From: Paraescarpia echinospica
Taxonomy: Eukaryota > Annelida > Polychaeta > Sabellida > Siboglinidae
Assembly: GCA_020002185.1 (NCBI GenBank)
Contig: CM034543.1
Coordinates: forward strand, 12,181,453 to 12,245,452
DNA length: 64,000 nucleotides
Reading direction: 5' to 3'
Shown: piece after piece, positions 1 through 17,279 of the stretch
Position numbering within the stretch: position 1 is the stretch's first letter
How the letters are laid out: the number at the start of each line of letters is the position of its first letter
Made by a program: the position numbers and the translations under genes
The notes under the pieces: model-generated
The model's database searches: none
The model's input: the letters and a program-made list of their open reading frames with translations, nothing else
Told to the model about the DNA's origin: nothing

Positions 1-378
1 TTATTCCCATACTCCAAGCAGCGACTCGTTTCCTATCGCGAGCTCTTTCCAAGTTCATTCTTGGAGGGATCTCGCGACCGGAAAAGAACATTTGCATGGA
101 GATTGCATTATTCGCAGTAGCTGATTAAGAAAAAGGCTGTGCATTGGGCCTATGAAGGCTAGGGTCCCACGAACATATTCGAACATATTTTTATACACAA
201 AATATTCCTGAAACCCCGCTAGCTAGAGATGATTTGGCCGATGATGACTACTGCATGATTTCATTTCGTTGGTACTTCATTGGCCCAACGTGTTTAGTAA
301 GCTGGGAATAATCATTATGTTTTAGTGTTTAACATACATAATCGAGGTGTTATTACATAGCTTACTATAACGAAGTGA
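1..378. repeat. Dispersed repeat, copy A
   Basis: This segment matches 4,767-5,050 in the same orientation over most of its length, for example 'tattcctgaaaccc' followed by 'gctagc', and 'catacataatcgaggtgtta' in both. The second copy lacks part of the first 100 bases and carries scattered substitutions. No ORF or terminal structure is visible. It is an unclassified interspersed repeat, probably a non-autonomous transposon fragment. Confidence 0.7.
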
Positions 379-1060
379 TTATTAATTACGTCTGTTTTCA
401 ATTCCTTCCTGGACGAATGTATTATCCAATATGGTAATACAGGAATAGGTCAAGTATAATATTTCTCTTCTACATTATGTGCAAAATTCATATTCAATAT
501 AGCTGCGCTCACAATATGCCACAGCATAGTTTCTTATATTCAGGGACCGTTTATATGAATGCCGACTAAATGGAGTTAACTAAACTGACAATTCTGTCAC
601 ATAATATTACCTAAGCAACCGGCTTTTGTCGCATAACGTTTCTTCTTGACAGTAGCTGAACTATCATTTGCAGTTACTGATAATGATGTAAAATTAAATG
701 ATACGTTAATTACTGCCAACCAGTCAACAACGTATTCATTGTTTAAATAAAATTTCGTCGCCCTTGTTATTGCAACCTACCGAGTTTACATGAAGCCGCA
801 TAATTTCTGTGATACTAACATTAACGGATCATAACATACACATATTCGAACGCAACCAACATGCCACACTGAACGTATGGGGGTTACATTAGTAAGTATA
901 TATTGACCAAAGATCCGGCTCATCGGATCCCAGAGTTTTCGGCTCGTGCTTGCCTGAATAAAGATATACAAGCAAAACGAGATTTATAGATAATTATACA
1001 GTTATCCTTTGGGTGGCGCTGCTAATTATCGAACTTAATTTTCTGCCCAAATTTAGTGCA
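379..1060. other. AT-rich sequence, nothing recognised
   Basis: No convincing ORF, splice pattern, RNA gene or repeat was recognised here. The short open frames are of random length for AT-rich DNA. Confidence 0.5.
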
Positions 1061-1070
1061 GTTTGCTTCC

Positions 1071-1480
1071 TCCCTAGAAATATTTCTCAAATATACTTCA
1101 TTTGCGTTTTTTGTGTGACCACAAACAGCAACATTTCAAAATACGCCTCGGCGAAAGGGCGCGAAGGCAACTGCACAGAAATAATCCGGGGAGACCGAAA
1201 TATGTACTGTATTCACACCTGCGCTCGTTAGCCTGCATGCAGGTTCAGAATTAATAATACCAATGTGTTGTAATAGTGGTATTTGGTTCATCCCTAGACG
1301 TGTTTCTCAAATAGGTTTCAGTTGCGTTTTTTGTGTAAAAAAACAACAGCAGTATTCAAAGTGTGCCTCCCCAAAGGGGCAGCAAACGTCTGCGCAGAAA
1401 TTGTCCGGGGGATCGAGAGATGTATCGTATTCACACCTGCTTTTGTGCGCTTGCGTGCAGTTTCACAACTAATAATATGA
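1071..1480. repeat. Two-unit tandem duplication, ~220-bp period
   Basis: A unit starting at 1,071 ('tccctagaaatatttctcaa') is repeated from 1,291 ('tccctagacgtgtttctcaa') and remains alignable to about 1,261 and 1,480. Both carry 'gcgttttttgtgt', a run related to 'cagaaat..tccggggga' and 'gtattcacacctgc'. The units differ at many positions, so the duplication is old. Short open frames through it are not convincing genes. Confidence 0.7.
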
Positions 1481-1490
1481 AGGTGTTGAC

Positions 1491-3299
1491 GTACAAAGGA
1501 CAACACCGTGGAGGGTCTATGTTTTCTGTTACTGCAATGTGAATGGCGCTAAAGTTCACGTCGCTTGCTGGAATACGCATCTTAGTAGTCAATTCATGAC
1601 GTGTTGAAAAACGGCAAACATATATGAACAGCAGTCCGGCTACAGCGTAACATAACGTTTTATATTACAAGTATACTTCGCAAAATCCTAGTTTACTGTG
1701 ATTACGTGAAACAAATTGTGGTTCCAGGTTTGATAAGACACCAAGACGCAATAACGAAATTTAGTAAGCGAACGAACATGTGAATGGGAACCGTGATGGA
1801 ATTACGTACTCTGTCATCAATATGTGCAGCGTTTCACCATGGAAAGCGCGTGTACGTTTTTAATTTCCCTTTCACAACGGATCAAATTGATACTTATATT
1901 ATTTTATCGTGTACACACTATGTCGTAAAACACTCGTTGGGCAAGGGATCAGAGTGGGGTACAATCAGAGCACCGTCTTTTGCGGGAGTTAGCTACGGCA
2001 ACAAGCGTTGGACGTAAGACCTATATTTACAAACAAAAATACTCCATGTAAGTCACGATGTTAATATTTTATTAAGTATATCAGTTGTTAGCAACTTATA
2101 ACTGAACTTACCAATCGCAGGAACCACGAGCGCGTTGCAAATACGTCGGAAAAAACGGTCCCTGCCTCTTCATAAACTTGGCAACGTAGACTACGCGCTG
2201 ACAATTAAGCTTATGTCTATCCTCAGGCCAATATTAATATTATTTAACAATTCTACACAATCAAGACTAGGGCCTATCGATGGACGTGAACTTCACATTA
2301 TGTCCGACCGTCGTCATTTTGAATATACAATGGACATCTTAGAGCGCGATAAGGCGTTTATGTAACGATGCTGTGTGTTTTCTAATATTTGGTCAATATT
2401 TTTATCAGGACTGTTAAGTACCTAGGCATCTCGTTAGGGGATCGAAATTGTTGCTAGTATTAATACAATACATAAACAATTTGATAAGAATGTAAACATA
2501 TTTTATGTTCTCACCTTATAACAATATGTTGTGTTATAAGTAATAATTATATTGTAAGTTATTGAACCAATACGGCTTAAACGGGCGTTTGATAACAAAA
2601 TCGCACGCCTGACCTTACTGCCACATGACGTACTTCCAAATCCGTATTGGCCGATTTCTAACCGCATTGACCAAACTCAATCCGCATTGGATAAGTTCAC
2701 CAAGAACGTTCGGTTATGACTTTTTAATAATGACAAACATCATCACACATTGATGATCCATGCCAAGTATTGACAGGAACTTACACAGATTGAATAGAGT
2801 GAGCAAGATTTATCACATTTTATAGAGAAAAACCAAATGATTGCAACGTAAAATGTAAGTTGCAACATTATATATTTAGAAAATGTTAATACGAAATCAG
2901 CAGTGAACATACTTCTTCATATGTATGTACACCGGAATAGTTTCTGCAACTTATAAGTTTCTGCTGCCTTTTAATATTCCACTGGATCTCATATACGATA
3001 TAACAATACTCATATATAGGTCATAGGTAACAAAGGATGTTGCGCTGATTTCCATAGTATATGTAAAGCGACAAGTACCAAAACACTTACGGAAGCAACT
3101 AGGCTTTTATTAGTTTTGTTTCTATGCAGTACATACCTACACGATTAATGTAAAATCAGACAGGAAGGAACAAAGGAAAATAAAACACATATGAGGTAAC
3201 ATATTTTAAATGTTTCATTGAATACTTTAGCAAATTCAGACATGAATATTTGCTACATAAGCAACTGCATTTTATGATATATTATTAACACAATCTCAT
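1491..3299. other. AT-rich intergenic sequence
   Basis: No coding exon, RNA gene or repeat unit was recognised. Open frames of 60-77 codons at 1,784-2,017 and 2,135-2,365 show no motif and no flanking splice signals. Confidence 0.5.
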
Positions 3300-3480
3300 A
3301 TCATAGCACTATCGTCTACTCATCGGTAGGGAAGGGATTCAGCTGGTTCAAATCCGATTGTTATGACTGATGAGAATTCTTGCAGTCGTGTTTCTACCTT
3401 TCCTGTCTAGTGCTGCAGGGCGATGAATATAGCGGTCCTGCGACGTTTAAGAAACCTTTTCATGACATCAATCGGCTCAC
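3300..3480 (+). repeat. Possible tRNA-derived SINE remnant
   Basis: A pol III B-box-like sequence 'ggttcaaatcc' lies at about 3,347. It is preceded by a weak A-box-like stretch around 3,315-3,335 and followed by a GC-richer body ending near 'gggcgatgaatatagcgg'. This resembles the head and body of a tRNA-derived SINE. I could not find a second copy in the window, a 3' tail or target-site duplications, so the call is tentative. Confidence 0.3.
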
Positions 3481-4766
3481 AAATGACATATTGCTTGTTT
3501 AATTGGTGTTTTGTTTACGTCTTCTGTATTGATCTTTCTGTACGGCCGTATAACCGTAGACAACAAAGACGTTAGTGCATCGAGAGCAAATCTGTGAGAC
3601 GCAGTTCTGCCTAAAAGTGCTAAGAAATGTGTCCCTCGCACCTGAATGCACAGTAGGTATAATGAACGCGTTTTTGCTCACAGAACTTTAAGCGTTACTC
3701 GAAAAGATAAAACCACTTTCTTTGAAGTACTAAACTGTTTTATATATTAAGTGAATCATTAATCTTGTTTTCAAACTCTTCGGTTCCTCCGATCAACATA
3801 ATACCATAGGTTATTATGCCTGTGGTTTCAAAGAAGCCGCACTTAATATATTTACTTTACAGTCGTTTTTAATTGTCTATGCAATCGTTTCACTATGTGT
3901 TGACGTGTTTTGAACCAATGCCAATTTGAACGTTGGCTTGCTATGTTCAAAACTCAAAAAGCAATCTTGATGTGTTATTGGTTTTTCCGTCAAGCTACAG
4001 CTTTTTTCAACTGATTTTCAATATTTCATCTCTAGCTTATCTATGTCCTTGTTACAATATGCCTTCCAAAACCATTACTAGTTGATTATTACATTACTGG
4101 TTGTAGCAAGCGCTTCTTGTATATCTTGTTTGTACTCCGCCACCATCTCAACATTGATAGAGAGCTCCGAAACCCGAGCGAGTGACATTACACCCTAGCA
4201 GACCTGCTCAATTGACATACACAATGTTAACTGCGCTCCCTTCCAGATCTTGAATTGATACACGGTCTTTGGTCACGCACGTCAAGCCATCATAGATGGC
4301 AAAAAGAATGGAGTTGTTGTTTTTGTACCATATGATGTTTCAATACGAATAGCCTTTGTAACGTTCAGTCCGTTGAAAAGCACTAGACTTTCGTGCGGTG
4401 ACATATGAATTTTCACATTTAGGTGTTGCACCGTTTTGTTTCTTGTAAACTCTGGACAAAATGTAAAACTTCATACAAACACCAAACAAACATTTTTGTT
4501 AAAATGAAAACGTGACCATTAGCGCGATGTCGAACAAACCATAGATTACTTTGCAATACGACGTGTTCATTGTCATTTGAATTATATTTTAGTGCCTTCT
4601 CGAATTTGCATCACAAACAAATGAGTTTTTGAAATAGGTCGTTTTTACCGACAGGAAATGCAGCTTTTTAGTTGAGTGTCTGAGTCATCATCTTTTTATT
4701 GTACGGAAGACGGATCGCTTGAAAGTAGCTCGCAATATTCGACTGCATATTGTCTGATATTGACCA
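3481..4766. other. AT-rich intergenic sequence
   Basis: Nothing recognised: no motif-bearing ORF, tRNA fold or repeat seen on either strand. Confidence 0.5.
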
Positions 4767-5050
4767 TTATTCCCTCACTCTAAACAGCGACACGTTTGCA
4801 GTGGCGGATTAAGCAATAGGCATGGGCCCACGAAGGGTAGGGGCCCATGAACATATCCGACCATGTATGTTTTACCCTAAATATTCCTGAAACCCAGCTA
4901 GCAAGATATGATTTTCCCTATGATGACTGCTGCATCAGTTTCATTTCATTGGTACTACATTTGCCCTATGAGTTTTGCAACCTGGGAATAATCCGTATGT
5001 TTTAGTGTTTATCATACATAATCGAGGTGTTATTACATAGCTTGATATAA
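4767..5050. repeat. Dispersed repeat, copy B
   Basis: Second copy of the repeat at 1-378, in the same orientation. It shares 'ttattccc', 'gggcccacgaagggtagggg', 'atgatttt', 'gatgactgctgcat' and 'catacataatcgaggtgtta' with small differences. The flanks of the two copies are unrelated, as expected for an interspersed element. Confidence 0.7.
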
Positions 5051-5365
5051 ATAAGAGATTATATTGTATAACATATACAGTACACTGTGTTATAGTGTTG
5101 CTGTTTTTTTCTTTGGCTAAGCTATAGTGTCTGCATCTGAGCCTGCCTTTAGTTCTCCTCCACCTAACAGGCCTTGGATTTATGTTACAATGTAGCCACT
5201 AGAGTTCGTCCGAGTGATATACAGTTAATTATGTAAATTATTATTGTATCATAATTTAAAATTGTAACTATTTTCCCTGCGGCTGCACGTAGCCTTAGAC
5301 ATAACAGTATATGTGTTACCATGATGAGCAGGTTGTATAAGAGTGCCTTAGTTATTCCATCACTG

Positions 5366-6365
5366 NNNNNNNNNNNNNNNNNNNNNNNNNNNNNNNNNNN
5401 NNNNNNNNNNNNNNNNNNNNNNNNNNNNNNNNNNNNNNNNNNNNNNNNNNNNNNNNNNNNNNNNNNNNNNNNNNNNNNNNNNNNNNNNNNNNNNNNNNNN
5501 NNNNNNNNNNNNNNNNNNNNNNNNNNNNNNNNNNNNNNNNNNNNNNNNNNNNNNNNNNNNNNNNNNNNNNNNNNNNNNNNNNNNNNNNNNNNNNNNNNNN
5601 NNNNNNNNNNNNNNNNNNNNNNNNNNNNNNNNNNNNNNNNNNNNNNNNNNNNNNNNNNNNNNNNNNNNNNNNNNNNNNNNNNNNNNNNNNNNNNNNNNNN
5701 NNNNNNNNNNNNNNNNNNNNNNNNNNNNNNNNNNNNNNNNNNNNNNNNNNNNNNNNNNNNNNNNNNNNNNNNNNNNNNNNNNNNNNNNNNNNNNNNNNNN
5801 NNNNNNNNNNNNNNNNNNNNNNNNNNNNNNNNNNNNNNNNNNNNNNNNNNNNNNNNNNNNNNNNNNNNNNNNNNNNNNNNNNNNNNNNNNNNNNNNNNNN
5901 NNNNNNNNNNNNNNNNNNNNNNNNNNNNNNNNNNNNNNNNNNNNNNNNNNNNNNNNNNNNNNNNNNNNNNNNNNNNNNNNNNNNNNNNNNNNNNNNNNNN
6001 NNNNNNNNNNNNNNNNNNNNNNNNNNNNNNNNNNNNNNNNNNNNNNNNNNNNNNNNNNNNNNNNNNNNNNNNNNNNNNNNNNNNNNNNNNNNNNNNNNNN
6101 NNNNNNNNNNNNNNNNNNNNNNNNNNNNNNNNNNNNNNNNNNNNNNNNNNNNNNNNNNNNNNNNNNNNNNNNNNNNNNNNNNNNNNNNNNNNNNNNNNNN
6201 NNNNNNNNNNNNNNNNNNNNNNNNNNNNNNNNNNNNNNNNNNNNNNNNNNNNNNNNNNNNNNNNNNNNNNNNNNNNNNNNNNNNNNNNNNNNNNNNNNNN
6301 NNNNNNNNNNNNNNNNNNNNNNNNNNNNNNNNNNNNNNNNNNNNNNNNNNNNNNNNNNNNNNNNN
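5366..6365. other. Assembly gap (1000 N)
   Basis: Exactly 1000 consecutive N. The round number suggests a scaffold gap of arbitrary size. Open frames running through it have no meaning. Confidence 0.99.
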
Positions 6366-7503
6366 AGCCAAAAATCGAACTGAGGGAGGAGTTAGAAATG
6401 ATATATATTACTACGCATTTACATTTGTTAACAAGCCTAATACATGCTGTTTCAAAAGTACTTGACTATGTCGAAACATGAAATACACATGGGTAATAAA
6501 CATGAAAAAATGGACTTGCAAATTGAAATTGTGAATCATCAGTAATGCTCATGCAGTATAAGCTGGTTTAGAAACCAATTTTGTTTACCTTTACGCGTCG
6601 GTGAATATTTCTCCTACTGCCAACGCAGCTACCATTCGTTCCTATGCTTGCAACTGGACTGTTTTCGGTATATTTCCTCTTTCCATATTCAATCAACTAA
6701 CTATGTATTTAATTATTTGCAAGATGTTCATTATACGTGAATGTGACTTGTGCATGACCATTTTCTTGTCACATCTAAGTTCACCTACTTCATCAATGCG
6801 AATTGCATCACAATGAAACTGTTTCTGATGGTGTCTTCCAGCCAAAAAATCCTATGGACGAGTGTGTTAACGAGAAGTTTGTGAAAGGTTGTATGTGGGA
6901 GCGAGTGTGCGTGCGAGTGAGCGTGCGCATGTGACTATGTGCGTGTATGCAATGCTAAAAATGATTCAAAATGCAAGCGTAGATGGCGCTCAACTATAGT
7001 GAATAACCCAGTCACAATTTACATAGGGTCTACTGCCCGTGAATAAAAGAAACAACTTAAAATAATTTAGTTATATACATATGCGTCGGAACCGGACTTG
7101 GGGGGACTGAACCGAAATATTTAGGTGGGAGGCTTGAGATTGAGATGAGATTTAACCCCATATATTTAGAGTCACGTGGTTGTCTTGTGTGTCTCAAGGA
7201 GGAAGAATATGAGTTTTCTCTTCTTAAATACCCGTGAGGATGTTTTAGTTGCACATACTTGTATGTGCATTTTCTAATTAATTTTATGCGCCACTTGACG
7301 ATTTTGTGGGTTTGTTTGGGTTTGATTTGTTGTGTCTTTGTGCAGACAAAATATGTGACCTGGCAACACTGTTCATAGCAACATTTTTAGCGTTTAATGA
7401 TACATTTTACAAAAACAAATTAACATTTTAGAAACAATCTCTCATCATTAGCGTTACTTCATGTCCTCTAGTTCAAGTTCGCCACTTATGAAATATATTG
7501 CGC
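6366..7503. other. Intergenic sequence 3' of the integrase-like gene
   Basis: No exon or RNA gene recognised. The high-coordinate end would hold the 3' UTR of the minus-strand gene that stops at 7,504. No clear minus-strand poly(A) signal was identified. Confidence 0.45.
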
Positions 7504-12713
<5,210 letters not shown>

Positions 12714-13814
12714 CTGTGAACTAAAATGAACATATACATTTATTATGAAATGCACTCTCATGAAAAATACACGACAAGTTTGCAGCAGTTACCTTTATTT
12801 GACCTGGCAATGATGCTACAATTGTATTTACAACAATACAATTGACACACATGCATGCTATAATTATAGGTTTATAATCACACAGGCACGCACGCACACA
12901 CACGGGAATATATTACAGATGTATCTTCCATGGTTGTAATTTACTGGGGGCATGCAAGATAGGCGATTCATAGATAGACTGCCTCCACAGTACTTCCATA
13001 TCAGGGAACAGACAGACACATACAATATAATCATACTGTTCTAATGAATATGTCTGGCTTAACTAGTGCACCTTTTTCAAAACAATAATCGCATCCACAT
13101 GTGACCACATCAAAGCAGTTGCCTACACACAACTATGACCAGACAGTCTCAATAATTACCACTTCGTGCCGCATGCTATATTGGGCGGCATCGTAAATCG
13201 CTGCAATTGACAGGCAGTTACACTATAGCGTATCTACGGTTTGGTAAACTGTGCCTCAGCTATTCGATTCACTTAACTAAAAAGAAACAATTAAACTGTA
13301 GACAGAAAAAAACATGTGACGCAAATGACGGCTAAATTCAGTTTTTTCGATAATTTAATGTACATGCTTCTTGTTAAACCGACTTCGAATATTGTAGCTA
13401 TTTATAATAATTGAAACATAAACTTGGACACAAACGAACGGCATTTGCAATACGCGAAAGTTGAAAAAAGTTGTCGTCTCTTCCCATGTATACAAAATAA
13501 GTTTTATATTTTCTACCAAGGATATCCAGACGGAAACAATTTAAAAACTGCATTTGAGCGGTAGAAGAAGTACATATATGTCATGTTATGAAATATGTTT
13601 GCCCCAGACTTTCGTCACAACATTTAGAAGTACGAACACTACAAATTATGTGCGCAAACCAAATATATATGTAACCGTATACGTACAGTCAGCATCATCA
13701 GCCATCATCACATGCTCTGAACATAAAAAGGAATGCGTTTAATAAAATACAAATGGCTGCCAAAGTCTCGTTTTCGACGTACGCATGCTCATTACGGCAT
13801 CTTTATAATTTATA
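12714..13814. other. 5' flank of the integrase-like gene; no exon recognised
   Basis: The first coding exon of the minus-strand gene ending at 7,504 should lie in or beyond this stretch. I found no ATG-bearing segment with a donor in the right phase that I could support. No other gene was seen. Confidence 0.4.
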
Positions 13815-14330
13815 CCATCGCATCGCGCATCGCATCGCGCATCGCATCGCGTATCGCATCGCGCATCGCATCGCGCATCGCATCGCGCATCGCGCATCGC
13901 ATCGCGCATCGCATCGCGCATCGCATCGCGTATCGCATCGCGCATCGCATCGCGTGTCGCATCGCGCATCGCATCGCGCATCGCATCGCGCATCGCATCG
14001 CGCATCGCGCATCGCATCGCGCATCGCGTATCGCATCGCGCATCGCATCGCGCATCGCGTATCGCATCGCGCATCGCATCGCGTATCGCATCGGGCATCG
14101 CGTATCGCATCGCGCATCGCATCGCGCATCGCATCGCGCATCGCGCATCGCATCGCGCATCGCATCGCGCATCGTCCATCGCATCGCGCATCGCATCGCG
14201 CATCGTCCATCGCATCGCGCATCGCATCGCGCATCGCATCGCGCATCGCATCGCGCATCGTCCATCGCATCGCGCATCGCATCGCGCATCGCTCATCGCA
14301 TCGCCCATCGCATCGCGCATCGCGTCATCG
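13815..14330. repeat. CpG-rich 12-bp minisatellite (CATCGCGCATCG)n
   Basis: About 500 bases built from ATCGC and GCATCGC blocks. The commonest unit is 12 bp, CATCGCGCATCG, with variants CGTATCG, CGTCCATCG and CGTGTCG. Because 12 is a multiple of 3, five of six frames stay open (repeats such as RIAH or MRDA). These frames have no start context or non-repetitive domain and are not genes. The array is far richer in C+G and CpG than its AT-rich surroundings. Confidence 0.95.
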
Positions 14331-14435
14331 CTCCATGGCGCTGCAGGTTGCCACACAAAAACGCGATGGCCCTTCTCGGCCATCATAAAAATGCATTAAC
14401 ATCAAAGCGGTATATGTTACTGATGATCTTCAGAT

Positions 14436-15565
14436 CTTCATACTGTAATTATTGTGTCTCAAAGCCGAGTCAAGTCCAGCACGACAATGTATTACTTTCC
14501 GACCAATACATGACAATATACACATTCTTTGTGTGGACCTTGCAAATTCCGATCTCTTGATTCAACCAGAAACTACACTATGTGAGCTATTAAACCAGTA
14601 CAACGTTATATTAAGTAGGCTTATTGATACATATGCCCCCAAACAATAAAAAAAGCAAACGTTCGACCACCGTCACCATGGATGTCACTAGACATAGTAC
14701 AAATAAAACGTCGTCGTCGATATCTTGGAAGAATTTGGCGACGTTCACCCCTTATAATTCGCTGCTGTTCGGAATTAACAAGTGTCAGCTACGTAGACTT
14801 GCAGTGCATTCAGAACACGACTGCTCGTTTAATCACACGAACAAGGAAATACGAGCACGTAATACCAGTCCTAAAAATCTCTCCATTGGCTACCCATCCA
14901 AGAAAGAATTACGTTAAAAATGCCCCTGATCACCTTCAATGCACTCCACGGACTTGCACCGCAATACATTTCCGAGCTTCTTGTTGAATATCAGCCCACA
15001 CGCTCCCTCCAATTAAATTCTGCTGGTCTGCTGACAGTACCAACCACACGCTTCAAGTCTTTCGCCACAGTCAGTCAGACAGTGTGACACTATTGCGTCG
15101 TTTAAGACGGCGCTGAAGACACACCTTTTTTAAAATCGCTTTCACTACCTAAATGAGTGACATATAATTGTGAACGTTTTAGTATAGTGCTTTCAACAGA
15201 AATAACGACTGGATACATCGACATATAAAAGACTTTAATTATTATTATAAGCTGAATCGCAGTGGAACTAAACTAATGAATGGGTAAATGTCTTTCATTC
15301 CCTCCATCTCTGCCAGTCTCCCTGCCAGTTTGACAGTGAGTGAGCCCTATATGATTTGTGAAATGATTTAACTTTTGTAACTTATTTAACTTATTTAACA
15401 TATTTAACTTATTTTAACTTATTTAACAAATATATATATATATTTGTTTACTATTTTTATATTGCATGTACTATTGTTATATTTATGTTAATATGCTGCT
15501 ACACTCCAAATGAATTTTCTCCCAAGAGAAAATAAAGTATTGTGATTGTGATTGATTGATCCCTT
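14436..15565 (+). pseudogene. CR1/L2-like LINE, 5'- and internally truncated 3' fragment
   Basis: The first 200 bases encode a link-region peptide ending LIDTYAPKQ, typical of the segment between endonuclease and reverse transcriptase. After an internal deletion near 14,650 the sequence jumps to the RT C-terminus (YNSLLFGIN, then in another frame NTTARLITR), with frameshifts. The 3' end carries an AATAAA at about 15,530 and a short 'attgtgattgtgatt' tail, the kind of 3' microsatellite CR1/L2 elements end with. It is a dead copy. Confidence 0.75.
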
Positions 15566-15651
15566 CAGAACATCGATATAGTTGCTTTGTCGTGTACCAG
15601 GGATGATGGGAGACGGCCGTGTGGTGGGATCGGATGTTATTCACTCATCAC

Positions 15652-16297
15652 TAGCTGAACGGACCAAAGCTGACGATGTAGAAACCGCACCGAACAATCA
15701 CCGCAGGACCTGAAGAAGTAATAAACTTGCCACTGTACGCATCTCTGACACACACACGCGCGAGCATATTCACAAAGGCGCACGCTCGTACACACGCACG
15801 CACGGGCGAGCGCAACCACACACATACACACAAACGTACAAACACACGCTTTGTCGATTGCAATTCGATCAAAATACATACACGGTGGTTTAATACTTCA
15901 ATTACCTATAAACTTACTACAATTATGTAAACCCACTCCATAATTATATTTGTTAAATGTTGCGTCGGCCGAGAGCAGAGAATGACACGAAAAGTTAAGT
16001 AAACTTCGATTTAAACAAATGCACGCGAGCACGTAATGTCGCAGACGACTTCATCAACTCTATAGATATCCCGCCATTACACGACAAGTGAAATCACACA
16101 TCGTGTTTTGATGCAGAATCTCACCAATATTTCCTATGATGTGGCACACAAGTTTTACTAAAACTTTTTGTTTCATTTAAGCGTTTACGCATGAGGCATA
16201 CTTGGTTACAGAGTAACACAATTATGGGATAATGCATCTAATGAAGTGTACTTGCAGTCCAAGCTAACGTTGAATAGGTGCACTCTTACTATTCCAT

Positions 16298-16377
<80 letters not shown>

Positions 16378-16406
16378 ATACATACACCCCCACTTACGCA
16401 CACACA

Positions 16407-16487
<81 letters not shown>

Positions 16488-16810
16488 ACGTCTGACATGA
16501 CGCTTATTCACAGCCACTGGCGTTGCTCGAAACATTGAAGATGGCTCCACGGTGCTAATATCTTATCAACTACCTGTGCAATTCTAATAATAACAAATAC
16601 GTAATCCACTTACTTTGAATCTCCCGTCTTCGTTTCATCTGACGCTGACACAACTATAGCTCTTAACAGAAACAATCCTATATTTCAGAACCCACACCAA
16701 TGGCGATACCCGATCTGTCGATTTGAGTCCATTTTCTCTGAACAAACAGTTCTAGTTTTTTGAGTATCAGCTCGCTGTCCCCATTAAATGGCACAAGATG
16801 TGTAGCGTTG
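15652..16810 (-). other. Candidate exons of a Cys-loop receptor-like gene (uncertain)
   Basis: Three minus-strand segments are bounded by splice-like signals. 16,810 to about 16,690 follows 'ctcctgcag'; 16,638-16,614 (ATGAAACGAAG...) ends at a perfect GTAAGT donor; 15,709-15,652 follows 'cttcttcag'. Joined in phase, the last gives GPAVIVRCGFYIVSFGPFS if the first base pair is assigned to a split codon, which resembles the loop-2 region of GABA-A/glycine-type ligand-gated channels (V.V..YI.SFGP.SE). The next expected motif (M.Y..D.FRQ.W) was not found, since a LINE lies downstream. It could be a gene fragment, or chance. Confidence 0.3.
16299..16486. repeat. (CA)n/(TA)n microsatellite
   Basis: Two (CA)n blocks separated by 'tcatacatacacccccacttacg', then a (TA)n block. 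Overlapping Thr-His and Cys-Val frames are spurious. Confidence 0.97.
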
Positions 16811-17279
16811 CTGCAGGAGAAACACGTCAATACTGGCCTTCGGGGGTGTGTGTGCGAGTGTGCAGCTATTTACCACACCTAACCACACATGATACACCAA
16901 CCACGTATGTGGGTGCAGTCGTGCGATTGATGTCGAACCACTGATATAAAAACATACCTGATTTGAAATCATGTCACATGATCATATTCAGTATTTTGTG
17001 CATATGTATGTGTAAGGGCTACACTATAAATGTGTGAAGGTGCGCTCAACATGTTTGGAAAGAGTGTTCTTATTCTTCACAGTAATTCAAACAAGTACAT
17101 ATCGAGTGAGTATACTGGTTAAGCATGCTATGTATTACACATAATCAGACTAATTGAAGTTGAACATTGTGACATTTTGAAAATACTTATATAGTAACGT
17201 ATGCTAGGTTTGATCAATTGCGACGTGTAAACTCCACGTGTCGGGTAATCGTCAGTGTGTGCGATATTGACCGAATACC

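Noticed and set aside
5321..6481. 386-codon ORF across the N run
   Set aside because: It consists almost entirely of undetermined bases.
13733..14560. 275-codon ORF (RIAH repeats) across the CATCGCGCATCG array
   Set aside because: Most frames on both strands are open because the 12-bp unit lacks stops. The frame flanks have no domain or start context.
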